Counted from the first letter of the stretch, positions 54,135 to 63,835 are shown. The stretch is 64,000 nt of DNA from Luteimonas viscosa (GCF_008244685.1 NZ_VTFT01000002.1:1-64000), one strand, 5' to 3'. Numbers and translations are program-made. The notes: generated by a model not told the origin, from the letters alone.

Positions 54135-54797
54135 CTACGGCCGGTTTCCACGGCGATAGTGCAGCAGGCGACCGCGGTGCGGCGGCTCGTCGCCGTCGTT
54201 CATCGGGCAGTGCTCCTGTCGCACCTCGAATCCCTGGCTTTCGAGCAGCTTGCTGAAGCGTGCGCTGTTGCCGCGCCCGGGATCGGTGACCACCACCTCC
54301 GCCTCGGGCAACGCGTGCCTTTCGACCACGGCCGCGAGCAGTTCGGCGTGGCCGCGCTCGTACAGCACGTCGCTGGCGATGATCGCGTCGAAGCGACCGA
54401 GCGCCGGCAGCGGCGTGTCCCAGCGAAGCTCGCGGTAGCGCAGGGCAGGCAGGCTGTTGAGCGCGGCGTTGTAGGCGAGGAAGACCTCGGTGAGCGGATG
54501 CGCGTCCGACGCCACGATGTGGGCGCCTCGCTGCTGCAGCACCAGGCTCGCCAGGCCGATGCCGCAGCCGAGTTCCAGCATGCGCTTGCCTTCGATGTCG
54601 AAGCGCTGCATGGCCTGCGCCAGCAGGCGGCTGGCCGGCCAGACCTGCCCGAACAGGCTCCATTGCGCGGAGGAGATTCCGATGCGCGCGCTGTGTCCGT
54701 CGGGATCGGCGAATTGCTGCGTGTCGCTCAGGACGCGCAGCCGGTACACGTGGCCGCCGATGGCGTGCCTGGTTTCGCGGATCTGGTAACCCGGCAT
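54135..54797 (-). CDS. Class I SAM-dependent methyltransferase (METTL21-like)
   Basis: Protein of 220 residues with a Rossmann methyltransferase fold. The SAM loop is LELGCGIGLASLVL at about 74-87, followed by the acidic SDAHPLT and by ASDVLYERGH, the post-II motif. Two features place it near the family 16 (METTL21/EEF2KMT) protein lysine methyltransferases: the N-terminal region with GQVWPASRLLA and the DVLY motif. The substrate is unknown. A lysine-rich small protein is encoded downstream in the same operon. It is divergent from the 88-residue gene at 55011. Confidence 0.82.
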   Translation of the reverse strand: MPGYQIRETRHAIGGHVYRLRVLSDTQQFADPDGHSARIGISSAQWSLFGQVWPASRLLAQAMQRFDIEGKRMLELGCGIGLASLVLQQRGAHIVASDAHPLTEVFLAYNAALNSLPALRYRELRWDTPLPALGRFDAIIASDVLYERGHAELLAAVVERHALPEAEVVVTDPGRGNSARFSKLLESQGFEVRQEHCPMNDGDEPPHRGRLLHYRRGNRP

Positions 54798-55010
54798 GGG
54801 CGCTCCCGCAACGGCGTCGCCACACAGCTTGGGCGGTAACGCGTGGAGACAAGCGCAGCGAGCGACGGCGACGGCGGTCGGACGGGACGCACGAGAAAGC
54901 GTTGAACGATGGCCATCTTACGCGAACGGACCTGCGGCTGCCGTGAATGCACGGGCCCGCCCGCGGCCCCGGCTTTGGGCGCATACTCGAAACTCCACCA
55001 AGGAGTCCGC

Positions 55011-55277
55011 ATGGCGAACTACCAGATCGCGCTGTTCACGTTCACGCTGTCCGGCGACCGCAGCATCGGGCCGACGGCGTTGACGGAACTGTGGATGCGC
55101 GCGTGCGGGACGAGCGATGTCGGCGTCGATCGCAAGGAGTCGCATCGCGAGGGGCGGCCGGTCTACACGCTCTATGCATCCCGGAACCTGGCCGATCTGC
55201 AGGGTGTGGAGACACGCCTGCGCACGTTGCTGGAGTCCGCGCACCTGAACGCCTCGATCAGCCCCGTCTACCGTTGA
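55011..55277 (+). CDS. Uncharacterised 88-residue protein
   Basis: The ATG at 55011 follows AAGGAG by five bases. The protein begins MANYQIALFTFTLSGDRSIG and has several amphipathic beta/alpha segments, a single Cys and no signal peptide or membrane helix. I recognise no family. A CATACT hexamer at 54982-54987 could be its -10. The codon pattern looks genuine (G/C at third positions). It stands alone between the divergent methyltransferase and the tRNA. Confidence 0.6.
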   Translation: MANYQIALFTFTLSGDRSIGPTALTELWMRACGTSDVGVDRKESHREGRPVYTLYASRNLADLQGVETRLRTLLESAHLNASISPVYR

Positions 55278-55500
55278 CTGCAAGGCGCGACGCGAACGCA
55301 TCGACGTGATCCCAGGCGGAAGCCGACAAGCATCGCGGTCATGCCGTGCGCCGCCCCGTGGGCGGGTTCGCGCGAAACCGGTTGTGGTCGCGCACATCGA
55401 CACTGCAGGCGATGCCGATCCGGCTTGCAGGCCCTGGGCACCCGTGCGAGTGCGGCCCGGGCAGCACGCGCGCCCGACCGATCTCGGTGCCGGAACGACT

Positions 55501-55576
55501 TGGTGCCGGAAATAGGAATCGAACCTACGACCTACGCATTACGAATGCGCCGCTCTACCAACTGAGCTATTCCGGC
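55501..55576 (-). tRNA. tRNA-Thr (anticodon CGU)
   Basis: On the minus strand a 76-nt tRNA runs from G at 55576 to an encoded CCA at 55503-55501. The acceptor stem GCCGGAA pairs with TTCCGGC. The D arm has AGCTCAGTTGGTAGAG, the anticodon loop TTCGTAA (CGT, reading ACG threonine codons), and the T arm GTTCGATTC. All stems are intact. It is isolated; no integrase or attachment repeat lies nearby. Confidence 0.95.
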
Positions 55577-55782
55577 AAGGGCCGCAAATTCTAGGGGCTG
55601 GGGCCGGTGCGGTCAAAGGGAACGGGCAAGGCGTGCGGTCGACCGGCGGCGGGGCGCCTGGGGAGAGACGTTCCCGTCAGCGCAGGAACGACGCGCCGTG
55701 GCGTAGCGCGTGGTCCGTCGCAAGCGGGCGGCACCATGTGCCCGCGGGCGCGGGCGACGCCCGGGAGCCCGGCAGGCGAAGC

Positions 55783-57480
55783 TCACGCCATGCCGGACGG
55801 CCAGGAGGTGACCAGGGTCGTCACCATCCCCATCCGGACATGCAACTCGTCGGCCAGGCGCGTCGCCAGGGCGACCACGGTCAGGGTCGGGAAGCTCCAG
55901 CCTCCGGTCGGGAACACCGAACTGCCCGCGACGTAGAGGTTGTCGACGCCATGGACCCGGCACTGCGGGTCGACCACGCCGTTGGCGGGGGACGCGGCCA
56001 TCCGGGTCGTGCCCATGTGGTGCGCCGTGCCGTGCACCGGCGGCGTCGCGCCGGCGTCGCGCAGCCAGTCGGCCGGTTCGAATTCGCACCTGAAGTGCGT
56101 GGCCACGTCGCGCGCCATCAGGTCGGCGGCCGTCCGGAGACTGGCCTTGTCGAGTTCGCCCAGTCGCCAGTCCACCTTGACCTTGCGCAGCCCCAGCGCG
56201 TCTTGCTGGTCGGACAAGCCGACCCGGCTGTCGCGACTGGGCGCCTGTTCGAAGTAGCCCACCATTTCGATCCGGTCGGTAGCGACCGTCGGGCGCCTGG
56301 CCAACCTGCGGCACCCGGCGTGCAGGAGTTGGCCGCCATGCCTGAGGGTGCTCAGCGCGAGCCGGCCCGGGCCCGGGTGTGGCGCGGGCACGGGAAACCG
56401 GGCGGGAAGATCCCGGGCCAGTGCATCGAGCAACGCGCGTTCCACCCGCGGGCTTTCGTCGCCCGGATCGACCGGCCTGCGCAACGAGGCCCGCAGGGAT
56501 CGCAGCGACTGCACGCCCTGCGGCGACGGGCGTTCCACCGCGAACGGCCATGCCCGGGCCGCGAGCAGCCGGTGGGTCCGCTGGGCCTGGTCCGAGAGGC
56601 TCAGCTGGCGGTGCGCCCGCGCAGGCGCATGGTCCACCGGCCGGGCGTAGCCCCTGGCCAGCCGGTCCAGTTCGCCACCGTGCAGGGTGCCCAGGCCGCA
56701 ACGCGGGTGGTCCATGAAATAGCGCCCCACCAGGTCGCGGTCGTTGCCGAGCCCGTTGCGCGCGACCCCGTCGGACAGCAGCAGCAGGCGCGCGTTCTCC
56801 AGCCCGCCTGCGGCAAGCACGAAGAAGCGCGCGCTGACCATTCCGCGGCGACCGTCCAGGCTCCCGATCTCCGCGCCGCGAACCGCCGATGCATCTTCGG
56901 TCACGTCCAGCCGCATGAGGTTGGCATGCAGCAGCAGTTCCAGGTTGGGCGCGCCACGCAGCAGGTCCAGGTGCGTACTGCCGTAGTCCACCGGACTGAT
57001 GCGGAACGTCCGGTTGTCCAGGTTGCGGAATGGCGACGCCCGCCCGTCCGCGCCTGGCAGTACGAAGCTGCCATCCTCGATCCCGTGCGGCTCGATCCGG
57101 CAGGCCTTGCTTGCGCGCGCATAGTACGGGGCCAGCTCGTTCCAGCCGATCGGCCAGCCGCTGTCGGGCACCCAGTCGCGCGCGACCATCTCGAGCGAAC
57201 TGAGCGGGATGCAACCACCGCCCCAGAGCCGCGCGGCACCGCCGAAGGCGCGCAGGCGGCTGATTCCGGGGTCGAGCGTGCAGGGGCCGACCGACTCGCC
57301 TTCGCTCAGGGCCTGGCTGGCGCGCTCGCTGCGCAGGCCGCCGCTCTCGAGAACGCAGACCTTCCAGCGGGTGTTGGCGAACTCGGCGGCGATGGTGAGG
57401 CCGGCCGGGCCGGCCCCGACGATGCACAGGTCCGCATCGAACCTGTCGGGGCAGTCGGGCGTGCGAAAATCCTTGATCAT
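55783..57480 (-). CDS. GMC-family FAD-dependent oxidoreductase
   Basis: Protein of 565 residues. The FAD Rossmann fold is at about 18-35 ([17 protein letters not shown]). The GMC C-terminal domain includes GTAHHMGTTRMA, with the active-site His, and NLYVAGSSVFPTGGWSFPTL. No signal peptide is visible, so it is likely cytoplasmic or membrane-associated. The ATG at 57480 is the family-like start; a longer open frame (from 57780) lacks a ribosome site and has shadow-type composition. Substrate unknown: relatives oxidise alcohols or sugars. It is single and followed by the tRNA on the same strand. Confidence 0.88.
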   Translation of the reverse strand: MIKDFRTPDCPDRFDADLCIVGAGPAGLTIAAEFANTRWKVCVLESGGLRSERASQALSEGESVGPCTLDPGISRLRAFGGAARLWGGGCIPLSSLEMVARDWVPDSGWPIGWNELAPYYARASKACRIEPHGIEDGSFVLPGADGRASPFRNLDNRTFRISPVDYGSTHLDLLRGAPNLELLLHANLMRLDVTEDASAVRGAEIGSLDGRRGMVSARFFVLAAGGLENARLLLLSDGVARNGLGNDRDLVGRYFMDHPRCGLGTLHGGELDRLARGYARPVDHAPARAHRQLSLSDQAQRTHRLLAARAWPFAVERPSPQGVQSLRSLRASLRRPVDPGDESPRVERALLDALARDLPARFPVPAPHPGPGRLALSTLRHGGQLLHAGCRRLARRPTVATDRIEMVGYFEQAPSRDSRVGLSDQQDALGLRKVKVDWRLGELDKASLRTAADLMARDVATHFRCEFEPADWLRDAGATPPVHGTAHHMGTTRMAASPANGVVDPQCRVHGVDNLYVAGSSVFPTGGWSFPTLTVVALATRLADELHVRMGMVTTLVTSWPSGMA

Positions 57481-57664
57481 CCGGTCGTCCCTGGATGCCT
57501 GCAGCCGGGGGAACCTCCGCCCGAACGTCGCCGGCCGGGCCTCCGGCAGGCTGTCGACCGGATCAGAGGGTGTGTACGTGACCGGGGGCGGAGGCCGGAC
57601 AGGGCAAGCGGGCCGGCGCCGCCTCGGGGAGGGGCCCGCGGGACCGCCGGCGACCCGCCGCGGC

Positions 57665-58744
57665 TCAAGGCGGGTCGATCGCGCGCCGGGCCACGGCAGG
57701 GTCATCGGCGAACAGGCCATCGATGCCGGCGGCCACGTGTTCGCGGATCTGGCGGATGGAACCGGCCTCGTTGCGCGCACCGGGATCGCCGGCGCGATGG
57801 CCGGGGGGCAGGAACCTGTTCTCGGGGCGGTAGGTCCATGGCATCACCCGCAGGCCGGCCGCATGGGCATCGTCTACCAGGGTGCTGCGCGGGCGCTCCC
57901 CGGACACGCCGAGCGAGCGCAGGGAAGGGCCGATGATGTCCGCATAGGTGGCGACCTCGCGCAGTCCCGCCGGCGTCTGCATCTCGGCGTAGTGGCCGCC
58001 ACGCTTTTTTCCGGCCGGTCCGGCGGGGACGTGCAGCATGAGCTGCAGCAGCCGGATGTTCGGCCGGCTGCCGATGCGTTCGCGCAGGTAGCGCAGGTTG
58101 CCGCTCTCGAACGACTGGATGATCACCGGTGCGCGCCGCGTGTAGGCGTGCGCGTCGAGCACCGCCAGCAGCCGGTCCTCCATCGCCAGCCCGATCGAGG
58201 CGAAATGGGACGGGTGCTTGGTTTCCGGCACCAGCGCGATGTCGCGGCCGAGCCGCGCGGAAGCCTCGTCCGCAAGTGCGATGACCTCTTCGAGCGTGGC
58301 GACCGGGTAGTGGCCGTCATGCGCGGTCGAGCGCAAGCCGGGCAATCGCTCGCGGGCGCGCAGGGTCTTCAGTTCGGCGAGGGTGAAGTCTTCGGTGAAC
58401 CAGCCTTCCACCCATTCGCCGTCGATCCGCCTGCGGGTCCGGCGCGCGGCGAAATCCGGGTGCGTGGCGACGTCGGTGGTGCCGCCGATCTCGTTCTCGT
58501 GGCGGGCTACCAGGACGCCGTCCCGGGTCATCACCAGGTCGGGCTCGATCGCATCGGCGCCGTCGTCGATCGCCCGCCGATACGCTGCCAGCGTGTGTTC
58601 GGGCAACAACGCGCTGGCGCCGCGGTGGGCGATGAGCAGCGGACGGGTGGCGGGCGTCATCGCTGGCGGCGCAGGACCGGAAGGCGGCGGAGCGGCACCC
58701 GCCGAGGCGGCCAGCAGCAGGATCGGCAGCAGGATGATATGCAT
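57665..58744 (-). CDS. glpQ: Glycerophosphodiester phosphodiesterase, periplasmic
   Basis: Hydrolyses glycerophosphodiesters to glycerol 3-phosphate. A signal peptide is visible in MHIILLPILLLAASAGAAPP, so it is exported. The GDPD barrel starts with LIAHRGASALLPEHTLAAY (catalytic His), followed by DAIEPDLVMTRDG (metal Glu and Asp) and HENEIGGTTDV. The end has GIDGLFADDP. Length (359) is like E. coli GlpQ. No glpT is nearby, so the symbol reflects the family only. An ATG at 58825 is further upstream but lacks the signal-peptide geometry. Confidence 0.85.
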   Translation of the reverse strand: MHIILLPILLLAASAGAAPPPSGPAPPAMTPATRPLLIAHRGASALLPEHTLAAYRRAIDDGADAIEPDLVMTRDGVLVARHENEIGGTTDVATHPDFAARRTRRRIDGEWVEGWFTEDFTLAELKTLRARERLPGLRSTAHDGHYPVATLEEVIALADEASARLGRDIALVPETKHPSHFASIGLAMEDRLLAVLDAHAYTRRAPVIIQSFESGNLRYLRERIGSRPNIRLLQLMLHVPAGPAGKKRGGHYAEMQTPAGLREVATYADIIGPSLRSLGVSGERPRSTLVDDAHAAGLRVMPWTYRPENRFLPPGHRAGDPGARNEAGSIRQIREHVAAGIDGLFADDPAVARRAIDPP

Positions 58745-58875
58745 CGGGCGGGTTGGCGGGGTTGGCCGGACATCGCGCGATTGTAGGGGCCGCACGTGAC
58801 AGCCCGCCGGATCCCGTCTCGTCACCCGCGACGGCGAGCGGATAGAGTAGCCGCTGGCCGAAACACCCCCGGATC

Positions 58876-60252
58876 ATGGCGAAGACCCGCACGGCGTACG
58901 TCTGCAGCGATTGCGGCGCCGATTTCAGCAAGTGGCAGGGACAGTGCGGTGCCTGCGGCGCCTGGGACACGCTGTCGGAAATCGTGCTGGAGACGGCGGC
59001 CGCGGCGAAGTCGCCGGCGGCGCGGCGCGGCGGCTGGGCCGGCAAGGTCGATCCGCCGAAGGTCACCGCGCTGCGCGACGTGCAGCAGGGCGAGGACGTG
59101 CGCGTGTCGACCGGCATCGGCGAATTCGACCGCGTGCTCGGTGGCGGACTGGTGCAGGGCGCGGTGGTGCTGGTGGGCGGCGATCCGGGCATCGGCAAGT
59201 CGACCCTGCTGCTGCAGGCGGTGGCGTCGATGGCGGCGAGCCTGCCGGGGCTGTACGTCACCGGCGAGGAATCGCTGGCGCAGGTGGCGGGGCGCGCAGC
59301 GCGCCTCGGCCTGCCGCTGGAGGGCCTGAACGCGCTGGCCGAAACCGGGATCGAGCGCATCCTCGAACAGGCCGCGCAACTGCGCCCGCGGATCATCGTC
59401 GCCGATTCGGTGCAGACGCTGTGGACCGATTCGCTGACCGCCGCGCCGGGCTCGGTGAGCCAGGTACGCGAAAGTGCGGCGCGGCTGGTGCGCTACGCCA
59501 AGGAGACCGGGACCGCGGTGTTCCTGGTGGGCCACGTCACCAAGGAAGGCGGCATCGCCGGCCCGCGCGTGCTCGAACACATGGTCGATGCGGTGCTGTA
59601 TTTCGAGGGCGATTCGGGCAGCCGCTTCCGCGTGTTGCGGGCGTTCAAGAACCGCTTCGGCGCAGTCAACGAACTGGGCGTGTTCGCGATGGGCGATCGT
59701 GGCCTGAAGGAAGTGCCGAATCCGTCGGCGATCTTCCTCTCGGGCGGCACCACGCCGCAGCCGGGCAGTTGCGTGATGGTCACGCGCGAGGGCACGCGCC
59801 CGCTGCTGGTGGAAGTGCAGGCGCTGGTGGATGCCTCGCCGCTGTCGAATCCGCGACGGGTCGCGGTGGGCCTGGAGGGCAATCGCCTGGCGATGTTGCT
59901 GGCGGTGCTGCACCGGCACGGCGGCGTGGTGACCGGCGACCAGGACGTGTTCGTCAATGTGGTCGGCGGCATCCGCGTGCAGGAAACCGCGGCCGACCTG
60001 CCGGTGCTGCTGTCGGTGCTGTCGTCGCTGCGCGACGTGCCGCTGCCGGAGAAGACGGTGGCGTTCGGCGAGGTGGGTCTGGCGGGCGAGATCCGCCCGG
60101 TCCCCAACGGCGAGGAACGGCTGAAGGAAGCGGCGACGCACGGCTTCCGTCGCGCGATCGTGCCCAAGGCGAACGCGCCGAAGGCGGGCAGTTACAAGGG
60201 CATGGAGGTGGTGGCGGTCGAGCGCCTGGCGGACGCGCTGGAACAGGCGTGA
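58876..60252 (+). CDS. radA: DNA repair protein RadA (Sms)
   Basis: RadA is a RecA-like helicase that extends D-loops during recombination. The 458-residue protein has an N-terminal zinc finger (Cys10, Cys13, Cys24, Cys27), the Walker A loop GGDPGIGKST near residue 96, the RadA-specific KNRFG motif and a Lon-like C-terminal domain (GEVGLAGEIRPVPNGEERLKEA, consecutive parts). It overlaps the next gene as GTGA. Confidence 0.97.
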   Translation: MAKTRTAYVCSDCGADFSKWQGQCGACGAWDTLSEIVLETAAAAKSPAARRGGWAGKVDPPKVTALRDVQQGEDVRVSTGIGEFDRVLGGGLVQGAVVLVGGDPGIGKSTLLLQAVASMAASLPGLYVTGEESLAQVAGRAARLGLPLEGLNALAETGIERILEQAAQLRPRIIVADSVQTLWTDSLTAAPGSVSQVRESAARLVRYAKETGTAVFLVGHVTKEGGIAGPRVLEHMVDAVLYFEGDSGSRFRVLRAFKNRFGAVNELGVFAMGDRGLKEVPNPSAIFLSGGTTPQPGSCVMVTREGTRPLLVEVQALVDASPLSNPRRVAVGLEGNRLAMLLAVLHRHGGVVTGDQDVFVNVVGGIRVQETAADLPVLLSVLSSLRDVPLPEKTVAFGEVGLAGEIRPVPNGEERLKEAATHGFRRAIVPKANAPKAGSYKGMEVVAVERLADALEQA

Positions 60253-60830
60253 GTCGCGGACCGGCCGAGGATCCGCGCTGGCGTTTCGCGCGCGCGCTGT
60301 CCGTGGCGTTGCATCCGTTCGCGGTCCTGGGCGCGCTCGTGCTGCTGATGGCCTTGCGGCTGGATCCGGCCGGGTTGCCGCGCACCGCGATCGGGATCGG
60401 CGTGGCCATCGCCATCGTCTGGACCTTCGTGCTGCAGCGCCGCCGTGCAGGGCACTGGCAGACGGTCGACGCCTCGCGCCCGCACGAACGACCACTGTTG
60501 TACCTGCTGGCGCTGGTCGTGGCCGGCATCTTCTGGGGGTGGACGGGCGGACACGCGTCGCCGACGTCGACCGGGGTGCTCGCGGCGATGGCGATGCTGT
60601 GCGTGGCCGCCGTGGCCAACCGCCGGATCAAGCTGTCGTTGCACATGGCGAGCCTGGCGTTCGCGGGGGTGCTGCTGGCGACCTGGCCGCTCGCCGCTGG
60701 CGGCGTGCTCGCGCTGCTGCCGCTGCTTGGCTGGGCACGCTTGCGGATGGCGCGGCATACCCTGCCGGAAGTCGCAGGCGGTGCGCTGCTGGGGTTGGGA
60801 TTCGGCGCTTTGCCGATGGTGCTCCGCTAG
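60249..60830 (+). CDS. PAP2-like membrane protein
   Basis: Membrane protein of 193 residues with about five hydrophobic segments. The sequence fits the PAP2 lipid phosphatase arrangement: DASRPHERP (motif 1), KLSLHMASL (in place of PSGH) and ARHTLPEVAGGALLG (motif 3, with Glu for the usual Asp). Since motifs 2 and 3 deviate, it may be inactive or act on another substrate. The GTG start overlaps the radA stop. The family assignment is by motif order; undecaprenyl or phosphatidic acid phosphates are typical substrates. Confidence 0.7.
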   Translation: MSRGPAEDPRWRFARALSVALHPFAVLGALVLLMALRLDPAGLPRTAIGIGVAIAIVWTFVLQRRRAGHWQTVDASRPHERPLLYLLALVVAGIFWGWTGGHASPTSTGVLAAMAMLCVAAVANRRIKLSLHMASLAFAGVLLATWPLAAGGVLALLPLLGWARLRMARHTLPEVAGGALLGLGFGALPMVLR

Positions 60831-60889
60831 CGCCGCGCGGCTGGCGCCCCGGCGCTTTCGTCCTGGGGTTTCTGGTCCGCGGGCAGCCG

Positions 60890-62050
60890 CTATCGATCGG
60901 GTACGCCGTCGACGTGCCGCGATACCGGTTCCAGGTCCGGCAGCGCGTCCTCGCCGTCGGCGGCGAGCGCGATGATGCGGTCGGCATTCGCGACGTCGAT
61001 GCCCTGCGCGGCGTACCACTCCGGGTCGTAGTAGCTGTGGGCGTAGCGCTCGCCGCCGTCGCAGAGGATGGTGACGATCGAGCCCTGCTCGCCGCGCGCA
61101 CGCATCGCCTGCGCGAGCCGCAGCACGCCGACGAAGTTGGTGCCGGTCGAGCCGCCGACGCGCCGCCCCAGGCGCGCATTGACATGGCGCATCGCCGCGA
61201 GGCTGAGTGCGTCGGGCACCCTGACCATGGCATCGACGCAGCCGGGGATGAAGCTGCGTTCGATGGTGGGACGACCGATGCCTTCGATGCGCGACCCGGG
61301 CACCGTGGCCTCCGGCGGCGTCCGGCCCTGCGACAGCGCGGCATAGTGCGCATGGAAGGCCGAGTATTCCGGATCGACGCACAACACGCGCGTGGCCAGG
61401 CCGCGGTAGCGCGCATAGCGGCCGATGGTGGCACTGGTGCCGCCGGTGCCCGCGCTGCACACGATCCACGCCGGCACCGGATGCGGCTCCTGCTCCATCT
61501 GCCGGAAGATCGATTCGGCGATGTTGTTGTTGGCGCGCCAGTCGGTGGCGCGCTCGGCGTAGGTGAACTGGTCCATGAAATGGCCGCCGGTGCCGCGCGC
61601 AAGCCGCTCCGACTCGGCCGCGATGTCGCAGGCGTTGCGGACCAGGTGGCAGCGGCCCCCATGGAACTCGATCGCGGCGATCTTTTCCGGCGAGGTTGAG
61701 GCCGGCATCACCGCGACGAACGGCAGGCCCAGCAGCCGCGCGAAGTACGCCTCCGACACCGCGGTCGAGCCGCTGGAGGCCTCCACCACGGTGCTGCCCG
61801 CATGCAGCCAGCCGTTGGCCAGCGCGTACAGGAACAGCGAGCGTGCCAGCCGGTGCTTGAGGCTGCCGGTGGGATGGCTCGATTCGTCCTTGAAATAGAT
61901 GTCGATGCCGGGGAATCCCGGCAGCGCCAGCGGGATCAGGTGGGTATCGGCGGAGCGGTTGAAATCCGCCTCGATCCGGCGGATCGCCGCGGCCGTCCAG
62001 GCGTGCTGGCGGGCGCAGGCGATGCGGCTGGCGTCGTCGTGGAAGGGCAT
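60890..62050 (-). CDS. PLP-dependent cysteine synthase/desulfhydrase (Cds1-like)
   Basis: Fold-type II PLP enzyme of 386 residues. The Schiff-base lysine is Lys65 in [11 protein letters not shown]. The substrate loop is [15 protein letters not shown], and the phosphate-binding glycine loop is in [18 protein letters not shown]. It resembles the Cds1 group, described as L-cysteine desulfhydrases, and proteins annotated as cysteine synthase; the reaction cannot be settled from sequence. The ATG at 62050 is family-like; the frame is open further upstream without similarity. It converges with the radA pair. Confidence 0.85.
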   Translation of the reverse strand: MPFHDDASRIACARQHAWTAAAIRRIEADFNRSADTHLIPLALPGFPGIDIYFKDESSHPTGSLKHRLARSLFLYALANGWLHAGSTVVEASSGSTAVSEAYFARLLGLPFVAVMPASTSPEKIAAIEFHGGRCHLVRNACDIAAESERLARGTGGHFMDQFTYAERATDWRANNNIAESIFRQMEQEPHPVPAWIVCSAGTGGTSATIGRYARYRGLATRVLCVDPEYSAFHAHYAALSQGRTPPEATVPGSRIEGIGRPTIERSFIPGCVDAMVRVPDALSLAAMRHVNARLGRRVGGSTGTNFVGVLRLAQAMRARGEQGSIVTILCDGGERYAHSYYDPEWYAAQGIDVANADRIIALAADGEDALPDLEPVSRHVDGVPDR

Positions 62051-62257
62051 GGGCTGCGGGGCGAAGCGGGCGGATCCGGCATTCTCGCCGATCCGGGGGA
62101 TCCTCCGCTCGCGCGCCTCCGGGTCGCCGGGGGCGGCGCGGGTACGTCCGGCCCTGCCGCAACCCGGTCGTGCACCCGAGCGACCCCGGCGTCGCGAAAG
62201 TTGTCGTCGGCCGCCGGGCGCGGCACACTGCACCCGCACTGCAAAAGGAGATTGCAC

Positions 62258-62881
62258 ATGTCGAAGGGAATCGCGCGCGTCGTGCATGCATGCTCGTGGC
62301 TGCTGGTCGCCCTGGTCCTGGCCGGGTCCCCGTTGGCCGCCCGTGGGCCGGACCCGATCGAGCGCCTCTCGGTGCCCGGTCCGCTGCACCTGGATGGTCA
62401 GCAGTACCACTTCGCGTGGAGCAGCCACCCGACCCCTGACTTCTACAAGCAGGAATACCTGCCGGCCGGACAGACGCTCGAACGCTACCGGCAGATGCTG
62501 GTGCTCGACCTGCTGACCATCGAAGCGACTCCGGCCCAGCTCGCGACGGCGAAGATCGGGGAACTGGGTGCGCGCAAGCAGACCGATCCGCTGGTCAACC
62601 ACGATCTCGTCCTCAAGCAGGACGGTTCCGCCGCGCTGCTGGATTTCGTGCTGTCGGCAAGGGACGCGCAGGGCAACCTGGTCGTGGAATGGAACGCCTA
62701 CCGCTACCAGGCCATGCCGGAGGGCGTGCTGCTGTTCGGCATCAGCCGGCGCGCCTACGGCGACGAGGACGCGCGCCGCTTCCTGGGCGAGGAACTCAAG
62801 CAGAACCGCTCGCGCTGGATCGACGAGATCGCCGGGCTCGCGATGCCCGCGGTCGCCCTCCAGCCGCGCGCGCGGCCCTGA
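62258..62881 (+). CDS. Secreted protein of unknown function
   Basis: Protein of 207 residues with a signal peptide at about 1-28 ([17 protein letters not shown]). AAAAGGAG is seven to eight bases before the ATG. The mature part begins [20 protein letters not shown] and looks like a soluble alpha/beta domain with [23 protein letters not shown] in consecutive strands. It has no cysteine in the mature region and no named family that I recognise. It is divergent from the Cds1-like gene and converges with the CcsA-like gene 24 bp away. Confidence 0.75.
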   Translation: MSKGIARVVHACSWLLVALVLAGSPLAARGPDPIERLSVPGPLHLDGQQYHFAWSSHPTPDFYKQEYLPAGQTLERYRQMLVLDLLTIEATPAQLATAKIGELGARKQTDPLVNHDLVLKQDGSAALLDFVLSARDAQGNLVVEWNAYRYQAMPEGVLLFGISRRAYGDEDARRFLGEELKQNRSRWIDEIAGLAMPAVALQPRARP

Positions 62882-62905
62882 CGGCCGGCAGGCGCGTCGC
62901 CGGCC

Positions 62906-63694
62906 TCAGCCGCGCCGCAGCACCAGCTCGTAGACGAACTTGCTGCCGAAGAAGGCCAGCACCAGCAGTGCCATCGCGGTCAGCGTCCAGCGCACCGCCT
63001 TCGTCCCGCGCCAGCCGTAGCGCCAGCGACCGAACAGCAGGGCGCCGAACACCAGCCACGACATCAGGCTGAGCACGGTCTTGTGCGACAACCGCTGGGC
63101 GAAGAAGTCCTCGACGAACAGCGCCCCCGTCAGCAGGGTCGCGGTCAGCAGGACGAAGCCCACCGCGATCGTGCGGAACAGCAGCGTCTCGAGTTCGGTC
63201 AACGGTGGCAGGACCCGCACCCAGCCGCGGAACTCGTGGCGGCGCAGCGCTCGTTCCTGCAGCCAGAGCATGATCGCGAGCAGTGCCGCGATCGCCAGCG
63301 TCGCGTAGGCCAGCAGCGCCAGCCAGGCGTGCAGTTCCAGCCGCCAGTCCAGGTCCCGGGCCACGTGGTTGCCCGCGAACGCATAGCCGGTCAGGGCCGC
63401 GGCCGCGATCGGGTAGACCAGCACGCCGAGCGCGCCGAGCCGGCCGGTGGCGGCGTAGGCGCTGGTCAGCGTCGCCATGCCGAGGCCCACCAGGGACAGC
63501 GCGGCGAAGAAGTGCAGGTCGAGCCCGCCCCCGTGGCGCCAGCGCAGGTAATGGAACAGGCCGTGCAGCGCCACCGCGCTCACCGCGGTCAGCAGCCAGA
63601 AGCCGGCGCCGGCGCCGCCGTCGGCCAGCAGGCGGCGCATGACCAGCCAGGCGGCCAGCAGGTACAGCGCCGCGGCAATGAGAACGATTGACAT
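62906..63694 (-). CDS. CcsA/YpjD-like inner-membrane protein
   Basis: Polytopic protein of 262 residues with about eight membrane segments, related to the cytochrome c assembly (CcsA/CcmC) superfamily, YpjD branch. The ELHAWLALLAYATLAIAALL region and LSHKTVLSLMSWLVFGALLF near the C-terminus are typical, with histidines that could contact haem. In E. coli and relatives this gene is next to ffh, as here. The role is debated (cobalt resistance has been linked to E. coli ypjD). The ATG at 63694 is chosen; a GTG at 63712 is possible. Confidence 0.82.
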   Translation of the reverse strand: MSIVLIAAALYLLAAWLVMRRLLADGGAGAGFWLLTAVSAVALHGLFHYLRWRHGGGLDLHFFAALSLVGLGMATLTSAYAATGRLGALGVLVYPIAAAALTGYAFAGNHVARDLDWRLELHAWLALLAYATLAIAALLAIMLWLQERALRRHEFRGWVRVLPPLTELETLLFRTIAVGFVLLTATLLTGALFVEDFFAQRLSHKTVLSLMSWLVFGALLFGRWRYGWRGTKAVRWTLTAMALLVLAFFGSKFVYELVLRRG

Positions 63695-63800
63695 CGGGAA
63701 AGTGTCGCACACGGTCGCATGCGCGGCGCGCCTGTCCGTCCCCGGCCGGACGCAAACGTGCGCCGCTGTCGGCCGCAGCGGGACGGGGCAGGCGGCCCGT

Positions 63801-63806
63801 TATAAT
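63801..63806 (+). promoter_or_regulatory. -10 box before ffh
   Basis: A perfect TATAAT at 63801-63806 lies 29 bp before the ffh ATG. No good -35 is found at 16-18 bp. The same region lies upstream of the divergent CcsA-like gene. Confidence 0.5.
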
Positions 63807-63835
63807 CGTGGGCCGCTCCGTACGGTGTTTTCCCC

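Noticed and set aside
55501..55782. tRNA-Thr as an attachment site for an integrated element
   Set aside because: No integrase, no repeat of the tRNA 3' end and no compositional shift lie nearby.
55633..57936. 767-codon plus-strand frame opposite the GMC oxidoreductase
   Set aside because: An antisense shadow: the minus-strand frame has the FAD loop and the GMC motifs.
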